DNA of 64,000 nt, from positions 1,364,001 to 1,428,000 of the forward strand of contig NZ_CP031088.1 of NCBI RefSeq assembly GCF_003339775.1, given 5' to 3'. Shown here in pieces: positions 39,685 through 50,905 of the stretch (position 1 is the stretch's first letter; each line of letters opens with the position of its first letter). The DNA is from Spiroplasma phoeniceum P40. GTDB lineage: Bacteria > Bacillota_I > Bacilli_A > Mycoplasmatales > Mycoplasmataceae. A program made the translations under genes and the position numbers. A model generated the notes under the pieces. That model was not told where the DNA came from, ran no database searches, and was given only the letters and a program-made list of their open reading frames with translations.

Positions 39685-40156
39685 ATGTATCTACCCAATA
39701 ATCGTGGTATGTTTTTAGATTATACTATTCAAAAATATTTTGATAATAATACTGGTCTTTTTTTTAAACGACCAGTAAATATTACCCCGATTGAAAAACA
39801 ACAGCATTTAATCACAAAAAGTTATTTTAAAACAAAAAATGGATGTGATTATTATGGACTTTATCAAGGTTATTATATTGAATTTGAAGCAAAAGAAAGT
39901 ACTCAACAAAAATTTAATTTAAACAATCTTAAGACCCATCAATTACAACAATTAGCATCAGTTCATAATCATCATGGCATTAGTGATCGTTATTTTATTT
40001 TATCATATCAAAAATTAATAGAGTGAATAAAAATTAATGCCAACAAAACAAATACCACTTTCATATTTTATTGAAAATGGCCATGAACTTTTTTTGTTTT
40101 TGGTTAATTTTCTTGATTTCGAACCAATTCTTAGTCAATTAATCAGTTATATTTAG
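39685..40156 (+). pseudogene. recU: Holliday junction resolvase RecU with a late frameshift
   Basis: RecU motifs are clear: NNRGMFLDYTI at the N-terminus, then YYGLYQGYYIEFEAKES with the catalytic Asp/Glu/Lys region and NLNNLKTHQLQQL. After IEWIK an extra A in the A5 run near 40029 shifts the frame; the correct C-terminus (LMPTKQIPLSYFIENGHELF to ISYI) continues in the next frame to 40156. Without it the protein ends at 40107 with a wrong tail. Start follows AAGGAGG. The catalytic core is intact, so partial activity or a base-call error is possible. Confidence 0.85.
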
Positions 40157-40661
40157 TTAATGATTTTGGTTTATTTTTAAGATAATTATCAATAAACTTT
40201 AGTAATTCTTTAAAAGTTAGTTTTGTATTTTGATGATTATTAATAATTAGGGTTAATTGAAAATCAGAAATTTTATTTTCTAAATAAGTATTTAAAGTTG
40301 CTTTTTCGTGTTCATTTAAAGGATGCTGTAAAATTTGATTTACTTGTTCAAATAAAATCTTTTTTTCAACATTTAATTCTAGGTTTTCAATTGCAATAAT
40401 GATCTTATTAAAAATTGGGGATAAATCCATTTCTAAAACACCTTTTTTCATTTTAATATCAATAAAACCAGCTTGTTTCAAATGATCTAACATCTTTTTT
40501 GCTTGAGCCTCACTAAAATTAGAATGATTTGCAATTTCTAATGGCGTAATAAACCTTTTATCAGAAGAAGAACAGTTCATAATCAACATAATTAATACTA
40601 ACTGTTCTTCTGACAAATTTATTAATTTATAATGACTTAACAAAAAACTTCACTTATTAAT
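40131..40661 (-). CDS. dnaD: DnaD-like replication initiation protein, probable AUU start
   Basis: About 176 aa. An N-terminal winged helix (LSEEQLVLIMLIMNC, then TPLEIANHSNFSEAQAKKML) is followed by a DnaD/DnaB C-terminal domain (NEHEKATLNTYLENKISDFQ, LTFKELLKFIDNYLKNKP). It helps load the helicase at the origin. AAAGGAAG stands one base before an in-frame AUU at 40661, giving INKWSFLLSHYKL; no AUG exists upstream and the first UUG is 18 bases further in. It overlaps the end of recU by 26 bases. Confidence 0.75.
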
Positions 40662-40714
40662 ACTTCCTTTGTTAAATAAACTATTTAACATAACAATTAA
40701 ATCTTTCCTAATTG

Positions 40715-40999
40715 TTAATTATTGTTTAAATCAGTTTTTAATTGTTTACCTGCTTTAAATTTAGCTGATTTAGAAGCTGGGATTTTAATTGTTTCTCCTG
40801 TTGATGGATTTCTTCCATCTCTTGCTGCTCTTTCAGTTACAGCAAATTTCCCAAATCCCGCAATTGAAACTTCTTTTCCAGCAACTAAAGCATTTTTAAT
40901 ATGATCAAAAACAAAATTTGTAATTTCTTCTGCGTGTGTTTTTGATAACACATCAGTAAATTTTTCGGCAATTTGCGCTGCTAGTTCTTTTTTTGACAT
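40715..40999 (-). CDS. hup: HU histone-like DNA-binding protein
   Basis: 94 aa, the usual HU length. The helical N-terminus (SKKELAAQIAEKFTDVLSKT) and the beta-arm with GFGKFAVTERAARDGRNPST and IPASKSAKFKAGKQLK are diagnostic. HU bends and compacts the nucleoid as a dimer. Start follows AGAGGTG. It is upstream of dnaD, separate by about 50 bases. Confidence 0.95.
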   Translation of the reverse strand: MSKKELAAQIAEKFTDVLSKTHAEEITNFVFDHIKNALVAGKEVSIAGFGKFAVTERAARDGRNPSTGETIKIPASKSAKFKAGKQLKTDLNNN

Positions 41000-41219
41000 A
41001 ATTACACCTCTTCTAATAAACCTTGTATAAATTTAGGTTTATATTATCTTACCCAATTTTTATAAAAATGTATACCTTTTTAAACAAAAACATTATTTTA
41101 ATAAAGTTTTCTGCTTTGATAAAGCATTTTTTAAAATAATCAATGCTACAATATTATAGTAGTAATGCAGGATATTAAATTACTACAAAAAACTAAAAAA
41201 CAAGGAGAAATAGTTATCA

Positions 41220-42050
41220 ATGATTTTAAAAATAAAATTAGCTTGAAAGCAAATTTATAAACTATTTTTTGCAATAGTTGGCCTTGCTATTTTAGGATGA
41301 ACGTTCATTAATGGAATTTTAAATCAAAATGATATTATTAACCACTATAATGGCGATTACACCTTATATACATTAGATTTTTTTACAACTTTTACATGCT
41401 TATCAAACCTAGGAATCTTATTCTGATTCTTAATTAGTGGAATTCGTCATCATCAAGAAAATAAAAATAAAATTCAATCATACCCAGTTGCACTAGCAGC
41501 AGCTTGTTATATTACAATTACTTTTATTATTTACAATTGTTTATTACTGCCAACACAACCTTTACCAGGCAGCGCGATAGGATGAATTACAACAGTTATT
41601 GACCATATGACAAATCCAATTGCATTTGTTATTTACATCTTATTTTTTATGGAAAATAAACAAGAAATTAACTTAAAACAATTTTTTAGAAAAAACTTTT
41701 GAAAATATTTACTTGTCCTATTAGCATATTGCGCTTATACAATGATTAGAGGAGAATTACGTAGTTTGTCTGGTAACCATTTTACTTGACCAGGCAATGA
41801 ACCAGGGGTTATTGAAAACCGATGATACCCCTATTTCTTTTTAAATATCCATACTCCTTTTTTAGGAATTCCAGGATATGTATGATTTTTCATTGTTTTT
41901 TTTGCAATTTTAGGAATCCTAATTGGTAGTATGTATTTATATAATTATTGTAATAATAAAATTATTAAAACAAAATTTTACCAAACATTGCAAGAAATAA
42001 GTATTAACAAAAACCATCATAATAGAAATTATTATGATGATAAACTATAA
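41220..42050 (+). CDS. Pr6Pr-family six-helix membrane protein
   Basis: 276 aa, easy to miss because it has about ten UGA-Trp codons. The family pattern is present: helix 1 (LFFAIVGLAILGWTFI), DFFTTFTCLSNLGILFWFLI near residue 55, then NCLLLP, GWITTVIDHMTNPIAFVIYI and HTPFLGIPGYVWFFIVFFAI with a short His/Asn-rich tail. It is related to the larger protein at 7672. Start follows AAGGAGA. A hairpin terminator overlaps the stop. Function unknown. Confidence 0.75.
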
Positions 42051-42068
42051 ACAATGTTTATAGTTTTT
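42042..42068 (+). terminator. Terminator of the Pr6Pr gene
   Basis: AAACTATAAAC and GTTTATAGTTT with a U run after it. Confidence 0.85.
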
Positions 42069-42284
42069 TCTTTGCCCTTCATATTATAGTTTACATATTG
42101 ATTATATTTTTCTTTTAATAAAAAATCTTTAGAAAGGTATTTAATAATTATAAGCATTTTAGTATTGATTAACGTGTTATATTAAGTCAGTTATTAATAT
42201 CAAAACTATTTTACATAAAATTAATCGTTTTTATAGTGCAAAGTATGTTTGTCTGTAAGTATTATGCAAAATTACATATAAAAA

Positions 42285-42847
42285 TTATATATTATATAAT
42301 TTAATTCCTTTTCCAATTCCTTGTCATGCTCCGCCATAAACATAAGAGCCTGTAACACTTATTCAATGATATGATAAAATTTGAATATAAAAATTATTAT
42401 TTTCATAATATCAAGTTAAAGCAAATTCTTTGACTGCTTTTAAATATGGAAAACCTGGTGATTGGAAGCTTTGCACTATAAAACGATTTTCATTGTTAAT
42501 ATAATGAGGAACATCATAATTTGGATCAATAATTTTTGCATTCATTATTTTTTTGCTTACTTCACTGCCATTGAAATAAGATAGTTTTGTTCCATAATAT
42601 GCTTCTTCCCCTCAGCTAATTTTTGAAAAAAATCACTTTTTTCACCTAAAAAAATAATTTTTTTATAATTAATCGGATTATTTGTTCCAAGATTAAATGT
42701 ATGAGATAAGTGTCAACCATCGCTATATATCAATCATTAAAAATAATTTTATTTTTTTTATTATTTTCATTATAGTAAAGTTTTATTTCTGTTTTGAATG
42801 TTGCTATCAATTGCTAATACAGTTAATAAATTTAAAATTTTTTTCAT
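42285..42847 (-). pseudogene. Secreted/lipoprotein-type gene with several frameshifts
   Basis: A leader MKKILNLLTVLAI follows GGGTGAATTTAAA, but the frame breaks soon after. Later segments read GTNNPINYKKIIFLGEKSDF in one frame and VKEFALTWYYENNNFYIQIL to GGAWQGIGKGIKLYNI in another, closing at 42285. At least two slips are needed to join them. It belongs to the large set of Spiroplasma MKKxLxLLTVL leader proteins; function unknown. Confidence 0.55.
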
Positions 42848-43089
42848 TTTAAATTCACCCATCTTTCTGTCTTACTTTAAATTAAGACAACATTATTTTA
42901 TATTGGAAAATTAAAAAATTATTTTTTTCATATAAAATATGTTATTATTTTATTAATAGATTTGTTGCACTTGTATTTACAATTTACACATTAAAATATA
43001 TAATTCAAGTTAATATTACATTATTTTTTAACATACAATATAAATTTTTTGAATATGGGTTACATCTAAAAAATGTTACTTGTTTTAAT
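42848..43089. other. Non-coding stretch with a viral-border-like remnant
   Basis: AT-rich. TAGATTTGTTGCACTTGTAT at 42957-42976 resembles the provirus border (AAGATTTGTTGCACTTCATT near 2130). No gene is seen. Confidence 0.4.
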
Positions 43090-43344
43090 TTATTTAAAAA
43101 TAATTTTTTTATGATATTCAAAATATTTTTTATTATATTCATTATAATATTTACATTTTTTCATAATAATTTTATTAATAAAAGATTCCGTATAACTAGT
43201 AGCATTTTTATTAAAATCCTTCTTTATTATTCCATCATTGTCAACATAAATAAATCCTTTTTCAAATAAAGAATCACAACCAAATAAACACATAAGTACT
43301 ACAATTATTTTTATCCCTTTTCTCATCCTCATCAGATTCAACAC
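43090..43344 (-). CDS. Small putative lipoprotein
   Basis: 84 codons from the first ATG; internal ATGs at 43332 and 43326 are equally likely. RKGIKIIVVLMCLFGC looks like a lipoprotein signal with Cys about 17 residues in, followed by a charged region (EKGFIYVDNDGIIKKDF) and a Lys/Tyr-rich end. The ribosome site is poor. It may be a remnant. Confidence 0.35.
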   Translation of the reverse strand: MLNLMRMRKGIKIIVVLMCLFGCDSLFEKGFIYVDNDGIIKKDFNKNATSYTESFINKIIMKKCKYYNEYNKKYFEYHKKIIFK

Positions 43345-43878
43345 GTTTTTTATAAAATTAGTGTAATAATATTAACAACAAAATAAAACATAAATAAAAA
43401 AATCATTTGTCAATTTTTTGCGGGATAATACTAATGGTGTTGACAACATTATTATTTAAACTACTTATGAAATAACTTTTTATGAAAAACAAAAATCTGA
43501 TGTGTTTTTGTTTACCAAATGTTACCAGAATATAAACATTAAATTATTCAAAACTATAAAATATTTGTTAAATAATATAATGTGGCACCTATTCATTTTT
43601 ATTATGCTAAAAAATGAATAAAAAATGGTTAGTACTTTAGTTATCAAAATTAATACTGCTGAAATTATAAACTAATACATAAGAATGAAAAACCTCTTAC
43701 AATAAGAATCTAAGATTATATGGAACAGCTTAATATCCTCTTCAGACACCAAACAAATCCCCCTGCTAACTTATTGTAATTTTTTACATAATATATTCAT
43801 TTTTGATGAAAACCTCTTACTTGTTAAGAGGTTTTATTTTTTAAATTCTACTTCTAAAAAATATATTTTTGTTTGTTG
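43345..43878. other. Non-coding region with a duplicated AAACCTCTTAC element and a terminator
   Basis: No convincing gene. The hairpin AAAACCTCTTACTTGTTAAG (43809-43828, completing to 43836 as AAAACCTCTTA/TAAGAGGTTTT, then U-rich on the plus strand) can end transcription. Its left arm is repeated at 43687-43700, a likely duplicate end. Confidence 0.5.
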
Positions 43879-44709
43879 TTATGTTAACTTATTAATTCAT
43901 AATTTTTGGTCAAACGGAATTATTTGATAATTAATGTCATCTTGATGGCCATCTCATGGTTCAACACAAATATATTTTACATCATTTTGACATTTTCAAA
44001 TTAATACATTTGGATAGCCTTTTATTGTTAAACTAATTTCTCGAGTTGAATCAACAATTAAAACTTTGTTTGTTGTTTGTTTTAGTAACACATAACATTG
44101 GCCAGTTGTAAAATCATATTGATTTATTAAAAACTGAGAATTTGTTTCTTTCTTCATTTCTAAACCTAAAAAAGTCCCACCAGGAATATGGGTAATTATT
44201 TGTGGATTATCAAAAATAATTTTACCAGTATGCTCATCACAAATAAATGCTGGATGTCAACCAAAATTATATGGCAATGGTTTTAAGTCAAGATTAGTAA
44301 TCTTAACTTTATTAATTAATTTATTTGCTTCTAATTGATATGTTACTTCCAATTTAAACAAAAATGGATACTGATGATAAAATTCTTTTGTTTCTCTATA
44401 TTCAACCACTAATGTATCTGCTGTATAAATAAGAACTTTTCAAGCAGTAATTGCACAAAAAAACCCGTGCCCCATCATTGTATAAATTTTATCTGCTAAT
44501 TGATATTCATTATTAATTAACTTTCCTGTGATTGGAAAACAAATTGGTCACGATTTTTTTCATGTACTATCTTGTTGATAAATATATTCCTTGCCAACTT
44601 TTTTTAATGAAATTAATTCAAACGGATCAGAACTAAGAGTTGCTTCTAAATTTTTGTTTTTTAAAAATACATTATTTTTTATTTTTTTTGCTGCTTTATG
44701 TCAACTAAT
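43879..44709 (-). CDS. Aldose 1-epimerase-like protein, start codon unclear
   Basis: About 276 codons. The second half shows the galactose mutarotase pattern: NFGWHPAF with the catalytic His region, and [20 protein letters not shown] with the active Glu near the C-terminus. The N-terminus ([26 protein letters not shown]) is typical, but no ATG is found; the frame overlaps the deoC stop, and AUU at 44709 or a codon further in must serve. It interconverts sugar anomers. It may be silent after loss of its start. Confidence 0.65.
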
Positions 44710-45384
44710 AACCTGTTCGATGTGGTTTATTTTCCATAATATTAACAACCCCGCTTGTTCCAATTCGCGTTGCTCCCGCTGTAATCATTGCTAAAGCATC
44801 ATCTTTAGTACGCACTCCACCAGCTTCCTTAACTTGCATACGTTATCCAACTGTTTTTTCATTAGTTTAACATTGGCAATCGTTGCACCTGCTTTACTAA
44901 AACCTGTTGAAGTTTTAACAAAATCAAGACCTTCTTCTTCTTCTTCTTCTGCTGCTGCTGCTAACTGACACGCTTTAATAATTTCTGTATCAGATAATAA
45001 GCATGTTTCTAATATTACTTTTACAATATGTTGCCCAGCTGATTTTTTACATGCTACCATATCGGCACGAACTAAATCATAATTATTTGATTTAAACTGA
45101 CTAATATTCATTACCATATCAATTTCTGTTGTTCCATCGGCTAATGCCGTTGAAATTTCTGTCACTTTTGTTATGGTAGCATTCGCCCCCAATGGAAAAC
45201 CCACCACAACACAAACATTAACTGTAGTATCTTGTAATAAATTATGCGCTAATTGAACATAAGTTGGATTAATACAAACGGATACAAAATCATATTCTTT
45301 TGCTTCAGCACATAATTTTTTAATCTCTACTATAGTTGCATCTGGTTTCAATAAAGTATGATCAATATATTTATTTAATTTCAT
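44705..45384 (-). pseudogene. deoC: Deoxyribose-phosphate aldolase with a frameshift and a codon-repeat expansion
   Basis: The enzyme splits deoxyribose 5-phosphate into acetaldehyde and glyceraldehyde 3-phosphate. Start MKLNKYIDHTLLKPDA, VKVILETCLL, and the Schiff-base Lys in DFVKTSTGF are all present. Between them four GCA/GCT-type and six GAA-type codons in a row (AAAAEEEEEE) replace the usual VEAGA, a triplet expansion. Near 44840 one base is lost after GATAACGT, so the frame fails before [13 protein letters not shown], which reads on to 44705 in another frame. Probably inactive. Confidence 0.85.
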
Positions 45385-46368
45385 TTAATAATTCTCCCTG
45401 TTGTTCTTCATTGATTTGAACTTCTTCTAAAACACGAATCGCCGCAATTGAGTAATCTAAAATAACCGCTTCATTTCCTAATAGTTCTCACTATTTATTA
45501 TATTAATAAAATACTGTAATTCATAGTACATTTTATTATTATGTTCTGATCCTAATGGTAAAACTGTTGTTTGATTTGTAAGGCGATTATATTTTGTAAT
45601 TGCTTCTAATTTTGTTAGATTAGTAACATTAATTGTAGTATCATAACTTAAAATTTCACTAGGACTAATGCCTGTCGATGCTTTTGAACAAACAATACTA
45701 GTTAAAATATTATTACTATGTTATAAAAGAACAGCATTATTAATATCAACACCATTCTTTAACTTATGACTCATTGCTTTAACATCTTTGACTGGTCCAA
45801 ATAAAGCAACTGCTAATTCAACAGGATAAATTAACATATCATATAAAGAACCTTTTCCTAAAGTCTCATCAAAAACAGAATTATATTGGTCTAATAAAAC
45901 TTCTTTCATTCTAATTGAATACTGGTTGCAATGAAAACAAGCTAAAAAAGGTTTAATTTTATTAACATTTGTTTGTAAAATTTGATAAACTGGCAAATGT
46001 AAGGGTTTAAAAGCTTCCATCAAAAAAACATTATTAATTTCTGCTATTTGTTTTAATTCAATTAATTCATGTGCAAAAAAAGTTGCCGGTTTTTCAACTA
46101 AAACATGCTTTTGTTTTTGCAAAAAATACTTTGCTTGTTGATAATGCAAACCATCTGGTGAATCAATATAAATAATATCAATATAATCTAACATATCTTC
46201 AAAATTATCTACAATATGGACTAATAAATTATTTTTTGAAGCAAAAAATTTAGCTTTTTCTAAACTACGTTAATAAAGGGAAGTAATTTTAACTCCTTGT
46301 ACATCACGACAAGCATCAATAAATTCACTCACAATATTGCCTGTACCAATGGTTCCAATCTTTAACAT
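45371..46368 (-). pseudogene. Gfo/Idh/MocA oxidoreductase with three lesions
   Basis: The Rossmann start LKIGTIGTGNIVSEFIDA and the EKP motif in KHVLVEKPATFF identify an NAD(P)-dependent sugar/inositol-type dehydrogenase (about 330 aa). UAA codons interrupt it at 46270-46272 and 45721-45723, and a slip near 45490 breaks the end, which resumes LGNEAVILDYSIAAIRVLEE. The last codons overlap the deoC start, so it was the first gene of a deoC operon. Confidence 0.85.
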
Positions 46369-46419
46369 AAAAGCACCTCACTATGTACCTTTCATTTTTG
46401 TTAAGTGTTGGTAAATTAG

Positions 46420-47088
46420 TTATTTCATATCAACATTAAAAATAATTTCACTTGTTTGGAAAAAGTTACTTTGACCGATTTTAACTGAAACTATATAACG
46501 TTTTTGGTCTTCATGATATGTTCCTTGTAAGCCAAGACCATCCAAATTACTTTGGTTAAAGGCTGGGCCACCTAATGTTTTAGTAACAACAGCATCTAAT
46601 TCACTTGGATCTTTAACTTCTAATGTTGGTGATGCTAATGATAATCAATTTTTTAAATCTGGACGAAGATCAACATAAGATTTTGTTTCTAAATTTCCTC
46701 ACATTACTGAACCTTTTACTGATTTTGCATCTGGTTTTGCTTCCATTTTGACATAAACTTGATTAAAAGTAAATTTATCATTTAAAAAGTTAACCGTAAT
46801 ATTAACTTCATCTCAAGGCAAATATACTGGAGATAAATTTTGAATTCCTTTTGTAATTGCTGAAGTTAAATTAATTTCATCATTAAAAATTGCATTATCT
46901 TTTTTTAAACTAAATTTTTTGGCAATAATTTTATCATAAGAAAATTAATTCAAGTCTAATTTGTCCCCAACAATATTATTATTGTTGCCACCATTTCTTG
47001 GAGGCATACATGCAACAACAATTTATCCAATAGTAGTCCCAATCATTATTGCTCCTAATAAACTTAATATTTTTTTCATTTTTTTCAT
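46420..47088 (-). pseudogene. Lipoprotein with two nonsense codons
   Basis: Leader KKILSLLGAIMIGTTIG, then UAA, then IVVACMPP with the lipobox Cys, then a second UAA after DKLDLN (near 46946). The rest is open (DNAIFNDEINLTSAITKGIQ to FNVDMK, 46420) and resembles the body repeats of the lipoproteins at 58251. Two ATGs nine bases apart are possible starts. Confidence 0.7.
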
Positions 47089-47123
47089 TTTCCGTTATTA
47101 ATTTCTCTTTTTTTAATTGTAAA

Positions 47124-47693
47124 CTAATTATTATTTTTATCATCATCAAAGAAAGGATTTTCGCTCTTTTTTGCTTGCTGCTCATTTGTTAAAAAAGTAT
47201 TATTTTTTTCCTGTTCTTTTGCTCATTGTTCTGAATCTTGTCAATTTTTTTTAACAATAAAAATTTGTTCTTCAACACGAACAATTGATTCCAAGATTGA
47301 ACAAGCAATTGTACCAACAAAGACTGTTGGAAATCATACATATCAAAAAATACAAATTTGGGCTGGATTTAAAACTTTTGTATTAGCTAAAATTAAAAAA
47401 AATAAACTAATCACAAAAATCAAATATTGACCAATATAAAAAATTTGCATAAAAATAATATGTTTACGTAATAATTGAAATGGTGTCTTTTTTAACTCAT
47501 GAATACGAACTAAATGATAAATAATAAAAATAATAATAGCAAAACCAATTAAAACATAGCCAATTTTGTAGCCAGTTACTGCTGCAATATCTCATTTTTG
47601 TAATCCTAAAATTAGAAAAATTAGTACTAAAGCTGTATATAATATTATATTTGCAACACTAACTAGTGCTTTAATCGATACTACTTTTGTCAT
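47124..47693 (-). CDS. Four-helix membrane protein with an acidic tail
   Basis: 189 aa. Hydrophobic helices at about 8-28, 40-62, 82-102 and 112-135, then a Gln/Glu-rich soluble end finishing FFDDDKNNN. It begins 13 bases after the rsmE relic stop, so it may share that operon. No family recognised; similar small membrane proteins precede lipoproteins in other Spiroplasma loci. Confidence 0.6.
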
Positions 47694-47705
47694 CTTTGCC
47701 TTCTC

Positions 47706-48427
47706 CTATAATTCTTTTTCATACATAATCATTGCTAAAAGTGCAACTGGTACTGTTTCAGCTCGTAAAATTTGTTGTCCTAATGAAACACGGGGTAATA
47801 TTGATATGAATATAAAGCCGCAATTTCATGTGGAGTAAATCCACCTTCAGGGCCAATTACAACTGTAATTGTTTTAAAATCTTGTTGTAAAAACTGTTTT
47901 ATTGATAATTTTTCTGCAACGTTTTCATAGCAAACAAGATTAACATCACTTTGATATTGTTGTAACACTTTTAAATCACTTTCAACATCATGTACAAACG
48001 GTACTTGATTACGGTAAGATTGTTCTGATGCTTCCTTACAAATCTTTGTTCAACGTTCAATTTTTTTAAAGTTATTTTCACCTTTTAATTGTACCACACA
48101 ACGACTAAACTGAAAAGGAATGATTTCATTAACTCCTAATTATGTTGCTTTTTGTAATAAATAATCTCATTTTGCATTCCGAATTAGACCTGCAATTAAT
48201 CGTACTTTAATTGGACTTTCATGATTTTGCTGTAATTTTTTAATTAATTTAAATAAGTACTTTTGTGGTGCTTGTACTTCTAATATCGTTAAATAATGTT
48301 TACCATTATAAATGTAAATAATTTGTGTTTGGTCTCTTAAACTCAAAACTTGTTTAATTTGTTTAACATCATCTTCAGCTAAAATAAAGTAATTATTTTC
48401 TAATTGATTGGCAACAAAACGGTGCAT
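47706..48427 (-). pseudogene. rsmE: 16S rRNA m3U1498 methyltransferase RsmE with nonsense and frameshift
   Basis: MHRFVANQLENNYFILAEDD to VRLIAGLIRNAKWDYLLQKA is the RsmE start. A UAA (48140-48142) replaces GAA in KATELGV. The SPOUT core IGPEGGFTPHEIAAL follows, then a slip near 47800 and the proper end VSLGQQILRAETVPVALLAM in another frame. The enzyme is widely conserved, though dispensable in bacteria tested. Start overlaps the coaE stop (UAAUG). Confidence 0.88.
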
Positions 48428-49002
48428 TATTGTTCATCTCCTAATATGTCTTCCATTATCTTATCTAATTCTTGGTACAGTTCTAGCAGTGATTTGTTAG
48501 TGGTTACTTTATAATCGGGTTTTATCTGTTTAAAAAAAGTTGCTTGAATTTTTAATAACTGTTCTATTTGTTCTGATGATTGTTGATCACGAGCATTAAT
48601 TCGCGTAATAATGTTCTTTTTACTAGCAGTAATAAATATTTTTGCTGTAAAAGAAAGCGCTAATGTGCTTAAACCAATTGCTTCAATTAAAAATTTTTGG
48701 TTTGGATTATTATTAATAATTGTAATAATTTGTTGATTAACTTTTGGTCATAAATAATTATTCAACTTATTGTTAGCAAGAAAATTAGTAAAAATAATTG
48801 TTCGTAAACGCTCACGATTAAGAACACCATTAATAACTATTCCCGGAAAAGTTTGCTCTAAAAAAAGCAAAACGGTTGGCTCTTGCATAATTTCTTTTGC
48901 AATTTTATCCGCATTTAAATAAGTGAAATGATATTTATTTTGTAAGTATTCACAGGCACTTGTTTTTCCTGCTCCAATATAACCATAAACACCAATAATC
49001 AT
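48427..49002 (-). CDS. coaE: Dephospho-CoA kinase
   Basis: 191 aa. P-loop GYIGAGKTSACEYL at the N-terminus, YLNADKIAKEIM, LNRERLRTIIFTN and LLIEA-type FLIEAIGL strand. It phosphorylates dephospho-CoA in the last step of CoA synthesis. Length and motifs are normal. The stop overlaps the rsmE start. It follows the GDSL hydrolase gene by 37 bases in a probable operon. Confidence 0.9.
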
Positions 49003-49039
49003 TTATGTTTAATTCCTTTCTAATTGCTTGTTACTAAAA

Positions 49040-49726
49040 TTAATTTAAATTTAATAAATTTTCTGCAACAATAACATCAAAAATGGTTTGGGCAACAATC
49101 ATTGTTTCCATTGGTGTATAATGAATACCATCATATTCATTTTGATCTTCGGGATGTGGATTTGCTGATAATTGTAAATTAACAACAGGAATATTTAATT
49201 TTGCACAATATTTTTGATAAGCTTCTGGTAAGGATTTCAACAATTCACCATCATGCAATGTTAATACTTTTGGTGGGCAAACTACTAAAACATGATAATT
49301 CACTTTTTCTTTATTATCTTTATGCAATACTTTCATTTTATTAATCAATTCCCCTAATGAATCAACAATTTTTGTTTCAATTGGATAATATGGGATTTCT
49401 TTTAATTTTGCATAAGTATCATAGCCAAAATAATCATTTGTTCCTAAAAAAATCATGAATAAATCAATTGGATGTGTTTTTTGATATAAAACTGATAAAT
49501 TGTCCATTCCATTATCTTGGGGAAAACCAAAATCAATTAATGGCTTAATAATTGTTCGTCCTGGTTGGGCATCAGTTTGAATTTCAATTTCTCCTGTTTG
49601 ATAATATTTTGTTAATAAATTTTCTAATTTTAATGGTCAATTATCAGCATCTGCCATTTTGCCAGTTCCCATCGGTAAATAACCAAAAGTTAGTGAATCT
49701 CCTAAAATTGCAATTTTCTTTTTCAT
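49040..49726 (-). CDS. SGNH/GDSL hydrolase
   Basis: 228 aa. Block I GDSLTFGYLP with the Ser nucleophile, block III FLGTNDYFG and block V YDGIHYT with Asp and His make up the catalytic set. Such esterases act on lipids or acetylated sugars. No signal peptide is seen, so it is cytoplasmic. Start follows GGAAGG. It leads a run with coaE and rsmE. Confidence 0.88.
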
Positions 49727-49776
49727 CCAAACCTTCCTCTCTATATATACCATTATTTTATCTTACTTCATTATAA

Positions 49777-50130
49777 TTAAGATTTAATTTTTAAAACTTT
49801 CTGAAAAAATAAAATAATCCATGCTAAACCAAATAAACCACGTAATGCATTAGGCAATGTTTGATAAATTCGTAAGTATTGCGCTAAAGAATAAAATAAA
49901 AATAAAAATGCAATAATAAACGAACAAAAAATTCATAACAAAATAATTACAATAATATTTAGTCATTCATTATTATTATTTTGTAATTGCGCTGTAAACT
50001 CACTTGATGAACGAAAGCGAGTAAAAAAATAAGCTAATGGTCATGATAATAGATATCAAAAATATAAAATTGGAGATAATAACAAAAATAAAATAACTTT
50101 TATAAAAATAAGGCCTGTTGATTGTTTCAC
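49777..50130 (-). CDS. Small membrane protein, unknown function
   Basis: About 117 aa from the GTG at 50130; a longer form from an upstream UUG near 50183 is possible. Two long hydrophobic stretches (LIFIKVILFLLLSPILYFWY and IIVIILLWIFCSFIIAFLFL) and an amphipathic end. Several UGA-Trp codons. No family recognised. Confidence 0.5.
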
Positions 50131-50210
50131 TGTTTTTTCGCTTCTTTCTTTTTTAATTTTATAATTTTCTATTAAATAATGCAATTCAAACTGAAAGTGC
50201 ACTCAATATA

Positions 50211-50867
50211 TTAATTATTATTATAAAGTTTTTTTAATGCATATGCAACTGGTGGAAAAATAGCAACCGCTAACAACATTTCTGGTAAATAATTCGTTGC
50301 TAAAATAATTCAAGTAAAATTGTGAAAAAAGCGTTGTTGATCTGAGTCAGTATAAATTAAAGGACCAATAAAATACATAAAAACTAAAACAAAAATAGTA
50401 TTTAACGTAGCTGCAGTAAAAGCAATAATAATATTATAAATTTTTAAATAATGTCGTTGGTATCAAGTCAATTCTGTAATTTGATTAGTATAAATTTTTG
50501 TTTCAATTTTAACCGAAGTTTTTGTTAAAAAATAAGCTAAAATACCAACACAAAGTCCCATTAAAACCCGTGGCACAACAGAAAACAATGGATTAAGAAA
50601 AATAAAACTAGTTGGACCTGGTGAAATTAATGTTTGAATTAATGATGAAAAACCAAAAATAAGACCATAAATTAAACCTGCTCAAATTAAATTTAAATTC
50701 ATTGTAATATATAAAGCATAAATTCCTATTAAAAATAAAATATGCATTAAGGTTAAACTAACTGGACCAATCGTAATATATCCTAATGATGGAACTAAAG
50801 CAAACAATAAAAAAATTGCAATAATAATACTATTAATTGTAATCATTCTTGTCGTTACTTTTTTCAT
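50211..50867 (-). CDS. ECF transporter S component
   Basis: 218 aa, six hydrophobic helices. It starts MKKVTTRMITINSIIIAIFL and shows the S-component pattern with VPSLGYITIGPVSLTLMHIL near residue 30, then LNPLFSVVPRVLMGL and a late FTAATLNTIFVLVFMYFIG. It probably captures a vitamin and works with a shared EcfA/EcfT module not in this window. The substrate cannot be told from sequence; folate- or pantothenate-type are candidates. Confidence 0.75.
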
Positions 50868-50905
50868 TTATTCCTCCAATGATAACTAAATCATTTAATT
50901 GTCTA

